Assembly (NCBI GenBank): GCA_016702335.1
Contig: JADJEF010000020.1
Span: 868,001-932,000 of the forward strand
From: Rhodocyclaceae bacterium
GTDB taxonomy: Bacteria; Pseudomonadota; Gammaproteobacteria; Burkholderiales; Rhodocyclaceae
Direction: 5' to 3'
DNA length: 64,000 nt
Shown: positions 42,196 through 51,358 of the stretch, piece by piece
Layout: the number at the start of each line of letters is the position of its first letter
How positions within the stretch are numbered: the stretch's first letter is position 1
Translations under genes and position numbers: made by a program
The notes under the pieces: generated by a model
What the model was told of the DNA's origin: nothing
What the model saw: the letters and a program-made list of their open reading frames with translations, nothing else
Database searches by the model: none

Positions 42196-43125
42196 TCACC
42201 ATTTGATGTTTCTGCGAAGACGAAAACGGAGGTAGATGGCCAGCGCGTTCATGGACAGGGTCATAGCCACGAGAATCGCACCCGCCGCTGCGGCGTTGGC
42301 GTGAAACGCCGGGTCAGGCCGCGATGTCCAGTTGAAGATCTGGATCGGCATTACCGTAAAAGGCGCCTTCAACCACTCGAAGCTGATGAAGGGGGCTACG
42401 TCAGTAATCGGTGCGGGCGGAAGAAAGGCAATGAAGGTCAGCGCCCCGATCGTAATGATGGGCGCGGTTTCGCCAATCGCGCGCGACATGCCCAGAATGA
42501 TGCCGGTAAGGATGCCCGGCATCGAGTAGGGCACGATGTGGTCGCGCGTTGTCTGCCACTTGGTAGCACCGAGGCCAAACGAGGCTTCCCGCACCATCAG
42601 CGGAATCGAACGGATGGCTTCGCGCGTGGCCACGATCACCACCGGCAGGATCAGCAGCGCCAAGGTTAGTCCGGCGGTGCGCACACTCTGACCAAGCCCG
42701 AAGGTATATACGAACAAGCCGAGTGCCAACAAACCGAAAACGATCGACGGTACGCCGGCCAGATTGTTGATGTTGATCTCGATGACATCAGTGATCCAGT
42801 GCTTGGGGGCGTATTCCTCCAGCCAGACACCGGCGGCAACGCCGAGCGGGATCGCTACCATCGCCGTGACGGTCATCACCAGCAAGCTGCCCACCCAGGC
42901 CGAGAGAATGCCCGCTTGCGCCGCACGCCGCGAGGGGAACTCGGTGAAGAACTCGGGACGGAAACGTGCCCAGCCGGTGACCGCCATATCGACGAACAGG
43001 GCAGCAATGGTGATCAGCGCAAAGCCCAGGCAACAGATGCCGATGGTGGCGAAGATCAGGTCGTTGGTTTTGCGACTCGCGATATTGGCGCGGATCGCGG
43101 CAATTTCTTCGGGGGGCAGGCTCAT
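42196..43125 (-). CDS. pstA: Phosphate ABC transporter permease PstA
   Basis: 309 residues with about six membrane helices and the permease EAA loop REASFGLGATKWQTTRDHIVP. It forms the PstCA channel for phosphate. It begins one base after pstC ends and ends just before pstB. Confidence 0.96.
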   Translation of the reverse strand: MSLPPEEIAAIRANIASRKTNDLIFATIGICCLGFALITIAALFVDMAVTGWARFRPEFFTEFPSRRAAQAGILSAWVGSLLVMTVTAMVAIPLGVAAGVWLEEYAPKHWITDVIEININNLAGVPSIVFGLLALGLFVYTFGLGQSVRTAGLTLALLILPVVIVATREAIRSIPLMVREASFGLGATKWQTTRDHIVPYSMPGILTGIILGMSRAIGETAPIITIGALTFIAFLPPAPITDVAPFISFEWLKAPFTVMPIQIFNWTSRPDPAFHANAAAAGAILVAMTLSMNALAIYLRFRLRRNIKW

Positions 43126-43126
43126 C

Positions 43127-44065
43127 TCAATACCTCTCGCGGTAACGGCGTTGCAGCCAGAAACCGAGCATGTTGAACACCAGGGTAAATAGCATCAGGG
43201 TCAGGCCGGCGGCAAAGATGGTGTTGTAACCAACCGAACCGTGCGGCAAATCACCCAGCGCCACTTGAACGATGAACGAGGTGATGGTGGCGGCGGGCTC
43301 CATCGGGTTCCAGACCAGCTGCGGCTGCATGCCGGCGGCAATGGCCAGAATCATCGTTTCACCGACGGCACGGGCGATGGCCAGAATGTAGGCGGCACCC
43401 ACACCTGAGATCGCTGCCGGAAAGACCACGCGAAAAGCCGTCTGCAGTCGGGTGGCACCCATGGCATATGACCCTTCACGCAGCGCCATCGGCACGGCAC
43501 GCATGGCATCTTCGGAGATCGACGCAACGATCGGGATGATCATGATGCCCATCACCAGACCCGCAGCGAGCAGGCTGAAGCCGGGAAGCCCGGGAATGAT
43601 CGCCTGCAGGATGGGTGTAACGAAAAGCAGCGCGAAGAAACCAAAGACCACAGTGGGGATGCCCGACAGTACCTCAAGAATCGGTTTGGCGATTTCCCGC
43701 GCATGGGGCGTTGCGAATTCGGACAAGTAGATCGCAATCGTGGTGCCGACAGGCACCGCCACCAGCAAGGCGACAAACGAACTGACGGCGGTACCCGACA
43801 GCAGCACCATGATGCCAAAGTGGGCATCATCAAACAGCGGCGTCCATTGCGTGTCGGTGAGAAAATCCCCGATCGGCACCTGACTGAAAAAAACGAAGGA
43901 CTCCTTGATCAGCACATACAGGATGCCCACAGTAATAAAGACGGAGATCGCAGCCGAGGCGAACAATATGGCCTCGATGATGCGTTCCTTGATATGGCGA
44001 TCAAGGCGCCGGGCCAAGCGCGCACTGACCGGGCGCACAGCAGGACTTGCAATGGATGAAGTCAT
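43127..44065 (-). CDS. pstC: Phosphate ABC transporter permease PstC
   Basis: 312 residues; I prefer the ATG at 44065 (MTSSIASPAVRPVSARLARR) over one at 44089. Six membrane helices and the EAA loop REGSYAMGATRLQTAFRVVFP are visible. It pairs with PstA in the inner membrane. A 9-base perfect hairpin lies between pstS and this gene. Confidence 0.96.
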   Translation of the reverse strand: MTSSIASPAVRPVSARLARRLDRHIKERIIEAILFASAAISVFITVGILYVLIKESFVFFSQVPIGDFLTDTQWTPLFDDAHFGIMVLLSGTAVSSFVALLVAVPVGTTIAIYLSEFATPHAREIAKPILEVLSGIPTVVFGFFALLFVTPILQAIIPGLPGFSLLAAGLVMGIMIIPIVASISEDAMRAVPMALREGSYAMGATRLQTAFRVVFPAAISGVGAAYILAIARAVGETMILAIAAGMQPQLVWNPMEPAATITSFIVQVALGDLPHGSVGYNTIFAAGLTLMLFTLVFNMLGFWLQRRYRERY

Positions 44066-44089
44066 GACGGTTCCAATTGGTGCCCACAC

Positions 44090-44113
44090 CCGGGAACCCC
44101 AAGAGGTTCCCGG
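44090..44113 (-). other. pstS-pstC intercistronic hairpin
   Basis: A 9-base perfect inverted repeat, CCGGGAACC (44090-44098) and GGTTCCCGG (44105-44113), loop of six. It lies just after the pstS stop in the direction of transcription with no T-run. Such hairpins commonly protect upstream mRNA or thin transcription so that the binding protein is made in excess. Confidence 0.7.
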
Positions 44114-44140
44114 AGAGGAGCGGTTACACGGACTGACTGC

Positions 44141-45130
44141 TTACAGCTTGGCTTCGCGGGCCAGCAAGTCCTCGATCTTGATGCCGATCTCGTTCTTGCC
44201 GCCAAACACGGTACCCATCTTGCCCTTCTTTAGGTGATCCGCCGAAAGCATGTACGACTTGGCGGGCAGCGGCACATACTTCACTTCCTTGGCCATGTTC
44301 GCGCCGTTCGCCAGATAGTACTCGACGAAGTCTTTGACTTCGGCGCGCTTGTAGCCAGAGTCGCTCACGTAGATGAAGATAGGACGTGCCATCGGGTTGT
44401 AGCTGCCATCGACAACGGCTGCCTCGGAGGGCTCGACGGCCTTGCCCGCGGAATTGACAATCGCCACCGCCTTGAGTTTGTCTTTGTTCTCGGCGTAGTA
44501 GGCATAGCCGAAGTAGCCGATGGCATTGACATCGCGCTGCACACCCTGCACCAGCACATTGTCGTCTTCCGAGGCGGTGTAGTCGCCACGCGAGGACTTC
44601 GACTTGCCGGTCGCCGCTTCGGTGAAGTATTCAAAGGTGCCCGAGTCAGCACCAGCGCCGAACAGCTTCAGCGGGGCGTCGGGGAAAGCGGGATTAACCT
44701 GATTCCACTTGGTGATCTTGCCCTGCGCCGCGGGTTCCCACATGGTTTTCAGTTCGGCAACGCTGAGCTGCTTGATCGGGCTCTTGGGGTTGACCACCAC
44801 GGTCAGCGCATCAAAGGCCACCGGGATTTCGTAGTACTTGACGCCCGCCTTGGCGCAGTCTTCCATCTCTTTTGCCGTGATCGGACGTGAAGCGTTCTGC
44901 ACGTCGGTCTCGCCGCGGCAGAACTTTTTGAAGCCGCCACCCGTGCCGGAGATGCCCACGGTCACCTTCATGGCACCCTTTTTGGACTTCTGAAACTCTT
45001 CAGCAACGCCTTCGGTGATCGGGTACACGGTCGAGGAACCATCGACTTTGACGAGCATCTGAGCGAACGCAGCACCTGAGCCGATCAGGCCCGCAACGGC
45101 AGCTGCGACGAGTTTGGTTTGAACTTTCAT
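44141..45130 (-). CDS. pstS: Periplasmic phosphate-binding protein PstS
   Basis: 329 residues. Signal peptide MKVQTKLVAAAVAGLIGSGAAFA, then VDGSSTVYPITEGVAEEF and VGISGTGGGFKKFCRGETD, the phosphate-binding loops of the PstS subfamily with the C-x-G-E pattern, and SKSSRGDYTASEDDNVLV. It captures phosphate for PstCAB. It is the first gene of pstSCAB-phoU-phoB-phoR and has a well-formed PHO promoter 30 bases upstream. Confidence 0.97.
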   Translation of the reverse strand: MKVQTKLVAAAVAGLIGSGAAFAQMLVKVDGSSTVYPITEGVAEEFQKSKKGAMKVTVGISGTGGGFKKFCRGETDVQNASRPITAKEMEDCAKAGVKYYEIPVAFDALTVVVNPKSPIKQLSVAELKTMWEPAAQGKITKWNQVNPAFPDAPLKLFGAGADSGTFEYFTEAATGKSKSSRGDYTASEDDNVLVQGVQRDVNAIGYFGYAYYAENKDKLKAVAIVNSAGKAVEPSEAAVVDGSYNPMARPIFIYVSDSGYKRAEVKDFVEYYLANGANMAKEVKYVPLPAKSYMLSADHLKKGKMGTVFGGKNEIGIKIEDLLAREAKL

Positions 45131-45159
45131 TTAAAAACTCCGGTTAGTTGGGACAGCGA

Positions 45160-45193
45160 ATTGTCCATGCCAAATATTACAGCGACATGACCA
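45160..45193 (-). promoter_or_regulatory. PHO box and -10 of the pst-pho operon
   Basis: Minus strand: TGGTCAT (45187-45193), four bases, CTGTAAT (45176-45182), exactly ten bases, GACAAT (45160-45165). pstS starts at 45130. Because pstS is a conserved PhoB target, this site calibrates the pattern used for the others. Confidence 0.8.
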
Positions 45194-45260
45194 ATAAAAA
45201 TCAACAGCTTAGTTATCACTTTCTACTGCTCGAGGCAAACCTCGATACTGCCACCCAGCG

Positions 45261-45294
45261 CTGTAATGCCTTTGCAACCTCAGCGACTTAGTCT
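45261..45294 (+). promoter_or_regulatory. Putative PHO box and -10 of the EAL gene
   Basis: CTGTAAT (45261-45267), four bases, TTGCAAC (45272-45278), exactly ten bases, TAGTCT (45289-45294). Divergent from the pstS promoter within the same 209-base gap. Confidence 0.68.
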
Positions 45295-45339
45295 TTCGAA
45301 AGGCGAGAAATAAACTCGAAACACCCTTTTAAAAAGCGA

Positions 45340-46971
45340 ATGCACATGTGGCGCCAACACTTTCATCTGCACGCCAAACGCTATGCGCTGGCCGTCGCGG
45401 TCGTAGTCGGCGCGCTGGGACTGGGGGCCGGTCTTGGCGTTGTCGGACAGCAGACGATCCGCCAGGCGAATCTGCGTATCGACGCCGCCGAAGCAGAACT
45501 CTCGACAGTAAGCCGGGAACTCGACCGCGCCTTCGAGCGCCTTGGTCAGACCAATAGCGCCGAGATGTGCACGCCGGGTGGCCTGATCAAACTCCGAGCC
45601 ATGCTGCTCGATTTCCGCTACATCCGCGACATCGGGATCTATGACCGCGAAGGCAGACTGTTCTGTACATCGAGCATGGGCGCGCTACCCAAGGCGCAGT
45701 TCGACCCCGCTGCCTCGCTGATCAACCAGGAAGGCCGGTTGTATTGGCTCGACATGCCGCTGATCATGAGTGACCGCCAGATCAAGGCGACCGTGATTCG
45801 TGACGGAGCGTTCAATGTAGTGCTCGATCCTTTCATCAGCCAAGCCTTGCTCAAACATCGCGACATCGATGCCATCTGGTTCGTGATGGGCCGTCGTATC
45901 ACCCGCCTCTCAGCGCCCGACGCCAATGATTTCGACCTTGAGCAGGCGATGCTCAATGCCGTCCGCCAGGCCTCACTGGACGCCGACGTGCAGTTTGTCG
46001 CCGGGCGATTCATCGTCACGCGCGGTCTTGCGGAGAGTGAATTTGTGGTGCAGATTGTTCGCGCACCGGCCGCCATGGTTGCCGGCCACGTCGCTTACTT
46101 GGTGCTGCTGATCATCGGCGCACTGGCGCTGGGTGCACTGGCTTATTACCTGCTGCTAGAGCGCATGCGCCGCGCCAACGACCTCAAATATCGCATCCGA
46201 CGTTTGCTGGTGGAGAGAAATCTGGTCTGCCTGTATCAGCCCATCGTGGATCTCACCAGCGGCAACGTCACGGGCTGTGAGGTGCTCATGCGCCTGCGTA
46301 ACGATGAGCGCCTGATCAGCCCCGATGAGGCGATTCCCGCCATTCTTGCGCGCGGACTGGCCTGGGAACTGGATCGGCTGATCAGTGCCAAAGCGGTCAC
46401 TGAATTGCTCGCGGCGCTGCCGCCTGGGCCATCGTTCAAACTCGCATTCAACTTCTTCCCCGAAAATCTCGCACACCGTGACTTTCGCGCACACCTCGAT
46501 CGACTCCGAGAACTCGCTGGCGAACGCTTGCAACTGAATATCGAAGTGACCGAGTACAGCTTTGTGCCGGAGAGTATCGATACGCTTCATCAATTGCGCG
46601 ACGACGGGTATCTGGTCTCGGTCGACGACTTCGGTACCGGTTACTCGAATCTGGGTACCGTCAAGCGCGTCGGGCCGGATTTTCTCAAAATCGACAAGTC
46701 GTTTGTCTTTGAAATGGAAGACGCCAGCCTGCGTTCGAACTTGATACCGGAAATTGTCGCCATCGCCCGTGCGGTTGGCGCCGAGGTTATCGGCGAGGGA
46801 GTAGAGAATTTGGCGCAGGCACAAAGCCTGCACGAACTCGGCGTGCGCTATGGCCAGGGCTATTACTTCGCCCGCCCGATGGCGGCTGACGCCCTGTGCA
46901 TCTGGATGCAAGAGCGGACAATCACCAAACCGAATGTCAGCAAGCGTCGGGACATTCGGCGCGTCGCCTAA
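45340..46971 (+). CDS. CSS-motif membrane EAL c-di-GMP phosphodiesterase
   Basis: 543 residues. Helix 1 (~15-38) and helix 2 (~247-268) enclose a periplasmic CSS-type sensor with Cys in SAEMCTPGG and LFCTSSMG (the CSS motif), whose oxidation state controls such enzymes in E. coli. The EAL domain follows: LYQPIVDLTSGNVTGCEVLMR (EVL in place of EAL, catalytic Glu kept), FNFFPENLAHRDF, EVTEYSFV, VDDFGTGYSNLG, LKIDKSFV and GEGVENLAQAQ. c-di-GMP hydrolysis is expected. It is divergent from pstS with its own PHO-type promoter. Confidence 0.92.
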   Translation: MHMWRQHFHLHAKRYALAVAVVVGALGLGAGLGVVGQQTIRQANLRIDAAEAELSTVSRELDRAFERLGQTNSAEMCTPGGLIKLRAMLLDFRYIRDIGIYDREGRLFCTSSMGALPKAQFDPAASLINQEGRLYWLDMPLIMSDRQIKATVIRDGAFNVVLDPFISQALLKHRDIDAIWFVMGRRITRLSAPDANDFDLEQAMLNAVRQASLDADVQFVAGRFIVTRGLAESEFVVQIVRAPAAMVAGHVAYLVLLIIGALALGALAYYLLLERMRRANDLKYRIRRLLVERNLVCLYQPIVDLTSGNVTGCEVLMRLRNDERLISPDEAIPAILARGLAWELDRLISAKAVTELLAALPPGPSFKLAFNFFPENLAHRDFRAHLDRLRELAGERLQLNIEVTEYSFVPESIDTLHQLRDDGYLVSVDDFGTGYSNLGTVKRVGPDFLKIDKSFVFEMEDASLRSNLIPEIVAIARAVGAEVIGEGVENLAQAQSLHELGVRYGQGYYFARPMAADALCIWMQERTITKPNVSKRRDIRRVA

Positions 46972-47049
46972 TGGCAAATTGGCTAACCGCGCTGGCTGTA
47001 GTCAATTGAGCGGAAGCCTTCGCTCGCATTACTAACCTAGCCCAACTAC

Positions 47050-47104
47050 TTGTCATCAGTCTGTCAAGTTGATGTCAAGCTTACGTCATTGGCCTCGGTA
47101 ATAA
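47050..47104 (+). promoter_or_regulatory. Orphan four-half-site PHO promoter without an obvious gene
   Basis: Four half-sites at exact 11-base spacing: TTGTCAT (47050), CTGTCAA (47061), ATGTCAA (47072), ACGTCAT (47083-47089). Nine bases later is TAATAA (47099-47104). This is the longest well-matched array in the window, yet the next ~460 bases hold no convincing gene on the plus strand. Confidence 0.72.
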
Positions 47105-47110
47105 GTCTGA

Positions 47111-47240
47111 CACCTCGAACCGGGGTAATCGCCGTCTTACCAGCGCCGACTTGCGAGAGTCACCTGCTCGCCAAGGCTCCCACATCAGCGCTTTTTGACT
47201 CTCAGAGCAATAAATCCGTCGTCTTTGCTTTATTTGCAAC
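47111..47240 (+). ncRNA. Candidate PhoB-driven small RNA or remnant transcript
   Basis: Predicted transcript from the orphan PHO promoter. It contains a dispersed repeat (47128-47154), an 8-base inverted repeat GAGAGTCA (47155-47162) and TGACTCTC (47196-47203), and a second imperfect hairpin (GCAATAAA against TTTATTTGC, ~47208-47237). An open frame ends at 47259 with a hydrophobic tail (VVFALFATLLLL), but it has no ATG, GTG or TTG after the predicted start, so a small-protein reading is unsupported. No strong terminator is visible. Confidence 0.35.
47128..47154 (+). repeat. Dispersed 27-base repeat, copy 9 (downstream of the orphan PHO promoter)
   Basis: ATCGCCGTCTTACC then AGCGCCGACTTGC, about 17 bases after the predicted transcription start. 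Confidence 0.85.
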
Positions 47241-47569
47241 ACTCCTTCTGCTTACGTAGTTTCTAGTGTGTTGCATCCAGCGGTTGAATCCAAGAGGTAA
47301 CCGGACGCAGGATCCAATTACGAACAATTGCGGTCAGTGCGACGAGGCTCGCTGACAACAGCACTCTGAAAGGACGATCCTCTATCCCTTGCAACCACTC
47401 CCCGGAGTTCGAGACTTTTTCGGGTGCTGAGGACTGCCCGATGCGAAGTCGATGATTTACTCAGGCAGTCAGCTCGAAGTTACTCGCGGACGGCCAGACT
47501 GCGATCAGTGGTAATCCTACTCATCCTGCAACAGAGGGGACGCCAAAACTGGAAAAAACGCGCAGTAAG
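47241..47569. other. Intergenic stretch with no recognised feature
   Basis: No gene with a ribosome site or sensible codon use is seen on either strand here. Short frames exist but look random. It could be the decayed remains of a gene once served by the orphan PHO promoter. Confidence 0.5.
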
Positions 47570-49396
47570 TCATCTCATGAAAAGAGATGGCAGCCCAGTG
47601 GCCAGAATGGGAAGCCAGGAAATCAGCAGTGTGCCCAGCAAGATAGCAAGTACGGCCGGAAGCACCGAAACCGCCACGTATCGAATCGACTTGCCAAACA
47701 TTGCCGAGGCGAAATAGACATTCATGCCGGCTGGCGGACACAGGAACCCCATCTCCATGGCCGCCAAAAAAATGATGCCAAAGTGCACCGGATCAATGCC
47801 GTAGCTCATGGCGACGGGCAATAGCAGGGGCACCAGTACCACGAGCGCGGCGAAAATCTCCATGAGGGCACCGGCGATAAGCAAGAAGATACTCAATACC
47901 AGCAAAAACACGAACTTGTTCGGAATGACACTTTGCACCCATTCGATAGCTGCATCGGGCACGCCGGCATCGATCAGATAATTGGTCAGGCCCAAGGCCA
48001 TGCCGAGAATCAGCATCACGCCCCCAATCACCTGCACGCAGTCTGCAAGTGCCTTGCCAAGTACGCTGGCATTCAATTCACGGTGCGCCCATGCCTGCGT
48101 GACGATGGCATAAGCGGCGGTCAGGGCAGCACTTTCAGTGGGCGTAGCCAAGCCGCTGACCAGTGAAGTGATGGCTACGACGGGCGCGAGAATTTCCCAC
48201 TTGGCTGCCCATGCTGTCTTGAGAAAATGGCCGGGCTCTTTGGCGGTTTGCACAAGGGTGGCCGCTGGCAATCCCTGGCGCCGCAAATAGCCCCCGATCA
48301 CTAGCAGGAACACCACCATCACGGCTGCGGGTACCAAGCCCGCAAGAAACATTGTATTGATCGGGACCCGGGCAATGATCGCGTACATGATCAAAGGCAC
48401 TGAGGGTGCCAGCAATACGCCCAAGGCGCTGGCGCTGGTGACCAGACCAATACCACGCTGCTCCGGGTAACCGGCATTGCGTAGCAACGGCAACAGCAAG
48501 CCCCCAAGCGCAAGAATGGTTACGCCACTGCCACCAGTAAATGCGGTGAAGCACGAACACAGTACGGCGGCAGCGACGACCGTACCCGTGACGCCTTCGC
48601 CAAATGCGGCTAAAAATACAGCGCCCAGCCGTTGGGCGGCTCCGGTCCGGGCAAAGACAAGACCGGCCAGCGTGAAAAGTGGCAGTGCAGGAAGGGATGG
48701 GTTGACCGTGATCTGGTAATGCGACAGTGGCACCGACGCCAAGGGTTGCCCCTCTTGCCAAAACAGCGCGAGGGCCAGCGCGCCGATGATCGCAAAGATG
48801 GGCGCACCGGCCAGCAGGGCGGCGAGCACCCAGAGTACGAATGGCCATAACATCATCGACGTACCCTCGAACTGAGCGACCAGCAACACACCTAGCCCGG
48901 GCAAAACCACACTGAAGAGCAGGCGCAGCATGATCGGTTCAGCACAGCGAGAGGCAAGCCGCGCGCCGAGCAACAAAAAGCCGACCGGCATCACCGCTTG
49001 CACGCACCAGACAGGCACGCCGTATGCGAGATTGTGTCCCGCCACCATTTCGCTGGCGACAAACCGCCAACTCGCCAGGGCGAGTGCGCCACAGATCAAT
49101 GCCGCGCTCGCTTTGGCAAAGTAGTAGATTGCCTTTTGCCTCAGCCCGCCGCCGAGGGCGCCCAGGCCTCCACCCAATGTCGACAGGTGGCCATGTCTCT
49201 CAGCCGCCACTGCACCGAGCATGGCCAGAACCAACCCGAGGTGCTGAACCAGCGCCGGCGCATTTTCGATGCCTTTGCCCAAGCCCGGACGCAGAAGAAT
49301 TTCCAGCAGCGGGATCAAGGTCATCAGCACCAGTGCCGCTGCGGCGACCCAAGTGTCGATACTGAGCACGCGCCGCAACATCGGCAGGCCCATCAC
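47570..49396 (-). CDS. TRAP transporter, fused small and large permease (DctQM-type)
   Basis: 608 residues. The first ~165 (four helices; GHLSTLGGGLGALGG, ASWRFVASEMVAG) are a DctQ-like small subunit, fused to a DctM-like large permease from ~190 (FTAFTGGSGVTILALGG, LVTSASALGVLLAPSVPLIMY, ATPTESAALTAAYAI, FGIIFLAAMEMGFLCPPAGMN). It imports a solute using a sodium gradient. It overlaps the binding-protein gene by four bases. The substrate is unknown. Confidence 0.92.
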   Translation of the reverse strand: MMGLPMLRRVLSIDTWVAAAALVLMTLIPLLEILLRPGLGKGIENAPALVQHLGLVLAMLGAVAAERHGHLSTLGGGLGALGGGLRQKAIYYFAKASAALICGALALASWRFVASEMVAGHNLAYGVPVWCVQAVMPVGFLLLGARLASRCAEPIMLRLLFSVVLPGLGVLLVAQFEGTSMMLWPFVLWVLAALLAGAPIFAIIGALALALFWQEGQPLASVPLSHYQITVNPSLPALPLFTLAGLVFARTGAAQRLGAVFLAAFGEGVTGTVVAAAVLCSCFTAFTGGSGVTILALGGLLLPLLRNAGYPEQRGIGLVTSASALGVLLAPSVPLIMYAIIARVPINTMFLAGLVPAAVMVVFLLVIGGYLRRQGLPAATLVQTAKEPGHFLKTAWAAKWEILAPVVAITSLVSGLATPTESAALTAAYAIVTQAWAHRELNASVLGKALADCVQVIGGVMLILGMALGLTNYLIDAGVPDAAIEWVQSVIPNKFVFLLVLSIFLLIAGALMEIFAALVVLVPLLLPVAMSYGIDPVHFGIIFLAAMEMGFLCPPAGMNVYFASAMFGKSIRYVAVSVLPAVLAILLGTLLISWLPILATGLPSLFMR

Positions 49397-50406
49397 TTTT
49401 TACCGCTGCGAAAAGCCTTTACGTGCGCCATGACCTCATCAAAGGTCTCCGCAGGCACCATGGCACCGCGAATGCGTGGGTACAAGTTTTCGGCCAGCGT
49501 CTGCCATTCCTTGAGTTGTTCGGGGTTTGGACGGTTGATGGTCAGGCCGCGCTTGCTCATGGCTGCCACCGATTCGTCCACTTCGCGACGCGCTTGCATC
49601 CTCATGTTCAAGCCAGCTTTCTCGCTGGCCTGGCGCAGCACCTTTTGCGCGGCAGGCGACATTTCGTTCCACGCTTTCTGCGTCACCACCAATGCACCAA
49701 CAATGGGGGCCCAATTGATCTCCAGCATATTGGGTGCGCTCAGGTAAACCTGGCTGGCCAGTGCGAAGTAGGGAGTCGAGGGAACCGCGTTGATCATGCC
49801 CGTTTGGATCGAAGGCAAAATGTCGCTGGTTTCCAGAGGCACCGGCGTGTACCCGAGGGTCTTCATGATTTCCTGCTGCTCGGCCTCCGCCCCCCAGGAA
49901 AAAAACTTCATCTTCTTGTAATCATCAGGACGAAAGGCGGGTTCCTTGGAGAAAAAGCGTACCCAGCCGGCATCGCCCCAGCCAAGCACGACGAAACCCT
50001 TTTCGAGAAACTTCTTTTCCATTCCGCCGCGCATTTTTTCGCGCACGTAATCCACTTCCTCCCAGCTTCGGAATAGCAAGGGCATGGACTGCAGGGCCAC
50101 AATCGAGGGTTCTATCTCACGCAGACCTACGACCGACAACAACGCCCCTTGCAGTTGGCCGATGCGCAAGCGTCTGGCCATATCGGCTTCACCGCCTTGA
50201 CTGCCATCGGGGTAAACGCGGTATTTGGCCTCGCCACCTTGTGCCGCCCGCCAAGCCTCACCAAGCTCCATCAGTTGCTGGTGATAGACCGAATTCTTTG
50301 GCGCCAACGTACCTATCCTCAGTTGCGGGTCGGCAGCCAGCACGGGGCAGTGCGTTGTCAGGAGCAGCGAGAGAGTAACGATCAGGCGACGCAGATTGGA
50401 TGGCAT
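49393..50406 (-). CDS. TRAP transporter substrate-binding protein (DctP/TatP-like)
   Basis: 337 residues with signal peptide (MPSNLRRLIVTLSLLLTTHCPVLA) and the DctP fold: LRIGTLAPKNSVYHQQLMELG, LQGALLSVVGLREIEPSIVAL, MKFFSWGAEAEQQEIMKTLG, and NAVPSTPYFALASQVY. The conserved Arg of classical DctP is not evident around residue 170. Position next to a TatT gene suggests a TPAT-type periplasmic protein. Confidence 0.9.
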   Translation of the reverse strand: MPSNLRRLIVTLSLLLTTHCPVLAADPQLRIGTLAPKNSVYHQQLMELGEAWRAAQGGEAKYRVYPDGSQGGEADMARRLRIGQLQGALLSVVGLREIEPSIVALQSMPLLFRSWEEVDYVREKMRGGMEKKFLEKGFVVLGWGDAGWVRFFSKEPAFRPDDYKKMKFFSWGAEAEQQEIMKTLGYTPVPLETSDILPSIQTGMINAVPSTPYFALASQVYLSAPNMLEINWAPIVGALVVTQKAWNEMSPAAQKVLRQASEKAGLNMRMQARREVDESVAAMSKRGLTINRPNPEQLKEWQTLAENLYPRIRGAMVPAETFDEVMAHVKAFRSGKK

Positions 50407-50426
50407 GTCTATCTTTCCGTTAGAGT

Positions 50427-51329
50427 TCAGAAGAGTTCGTCAGCGTTTGCCAGCAGCCAACGGGCACGTGCCAGCATGGCTTGATTTTCCAGGGTCGGCG
50501 CATTTGCTGCTATCGCTATTGCCCGTTGCAGTAATTGCTCAAAGCTCTGCCGGTCGCCGGCAGCCAGTGAGATGGACTCCGCCTTGGTCACCACTGGGCC
50601 GGCGAGTTGGTCGCCAGCAAGCACAATGGCGCGATCGAAATGGTGCACTGCCTGTGCGCGAGAGCCGCCGGGGCGCGCCAGCTCGAGATTGCCCATCAGA
50701 CTCTCAAGCGCCCCCCGCCCCCAGTCGGGATTCGTTTGCCAGGCCAGACGAGCGAGCCGAATCACTTGCGGCAACTGAGCAACGATTTCGGGGTCGTGCT
50801 TCGATAGCGCTATCCAACTGCCCCACGCGGCGCTTGTCCAATAGGTAAGTCCGAGCAATTCGGTTGGCAGTAGCAAGCGAGGGGGTACATCGGCCGCACG
50901 GATCGCCTCATGTACCCCTGAAGCACGCCGCTCCAGCATCGTCAGGCCATGCCGCTGCGCCCGCGCATACAGTCGTGCAGCTCTTGCGCGTAGTGCCTGT
51001 GCCTTGCGTACATCGCGAGTCTCGATCTGTTCAGCCTCGAAAGCCACAAACGCGAACGCATATTGGGTGAAACTGGCCGTCACCGCTTCCGCCAGTTGGT
51101 GGTTATCGGGCGACGCACGCAGCAGCGATTCAGAAAGCTTTAGGTAGAACGCACTGGCTTCACGCGCCAACTCAAGATCTTCTTCCGGCGCAGCCCCCTG
51201 TCGGGCCATTTCGCTGCCGATGCCATCAATGATCAGTTGGCGGGGTGAGCATCCAGTCAGCGCCAATAACAGAGCGAAGGTCGCCAGCAATGGACGCAAA
51301 AAAACGCTTCCAAGATTTATTTGATCCAT
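50427..51329 (-). CDS. TatT-like TPR lipoprotein of a TPAT (TRAP-associated) system
   Basis: 300 residues. Lipoprotein signal MDQINLGSVFLRPLLATFALLLALTGC ends in the lipobox LTGC. The rest is helical and TPR-like (EDLELAREASAFYLKLSESLL; YWTSAAWGSWIALSKHD; ALESLMGNLELA; HHFDRAIVL), matching the TatT family (Treponema pallidum Tp0956 type), which forms a trimer that binds the TRAP substrate-binding protein and perhaps hydrophobic ligand. It is first in the tatT-dctP-dctQM operon and has a PHO-type promoter. Confidence 0.85.
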   Translation of the reverse strand: MDQINLGSVFLRPLLATFALLLALTGCSPRQLIIDGIGSEMARQGAAPEEDLELAREASAFYLKLSESLLRASPDNHQLAEAVTASFTQYAFAFVAFEAEQIETRDVRKAQALRARAARLYARAQRHGLTMLERRASGVHEAIRAADVPPRLLLPTELLGLTYWTSAAWGSWIALSKHDPEIVAQLPQVIRLARLAWQTNPDWGRGALESLMGNLELARPGGSRAQAVHHFDRAIVLAGDQLAGPVVTKAESISLAAGDRQSFEQLLQRAIAIAANAPTLENQAMLARARWLLANADELF

Positions 51330-51358
51330 CGCGCATAAGCATCGTGGTTAAGCGCCGG

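Noticed and set aside
47424..47717. 97-codon plus-strand frame downstream of the orphan PHO promoter
   Set aside because: It overlaps the 3' end of the TRAP permease on the opposite strand and has no ribosome site or membrane/domain pattern.
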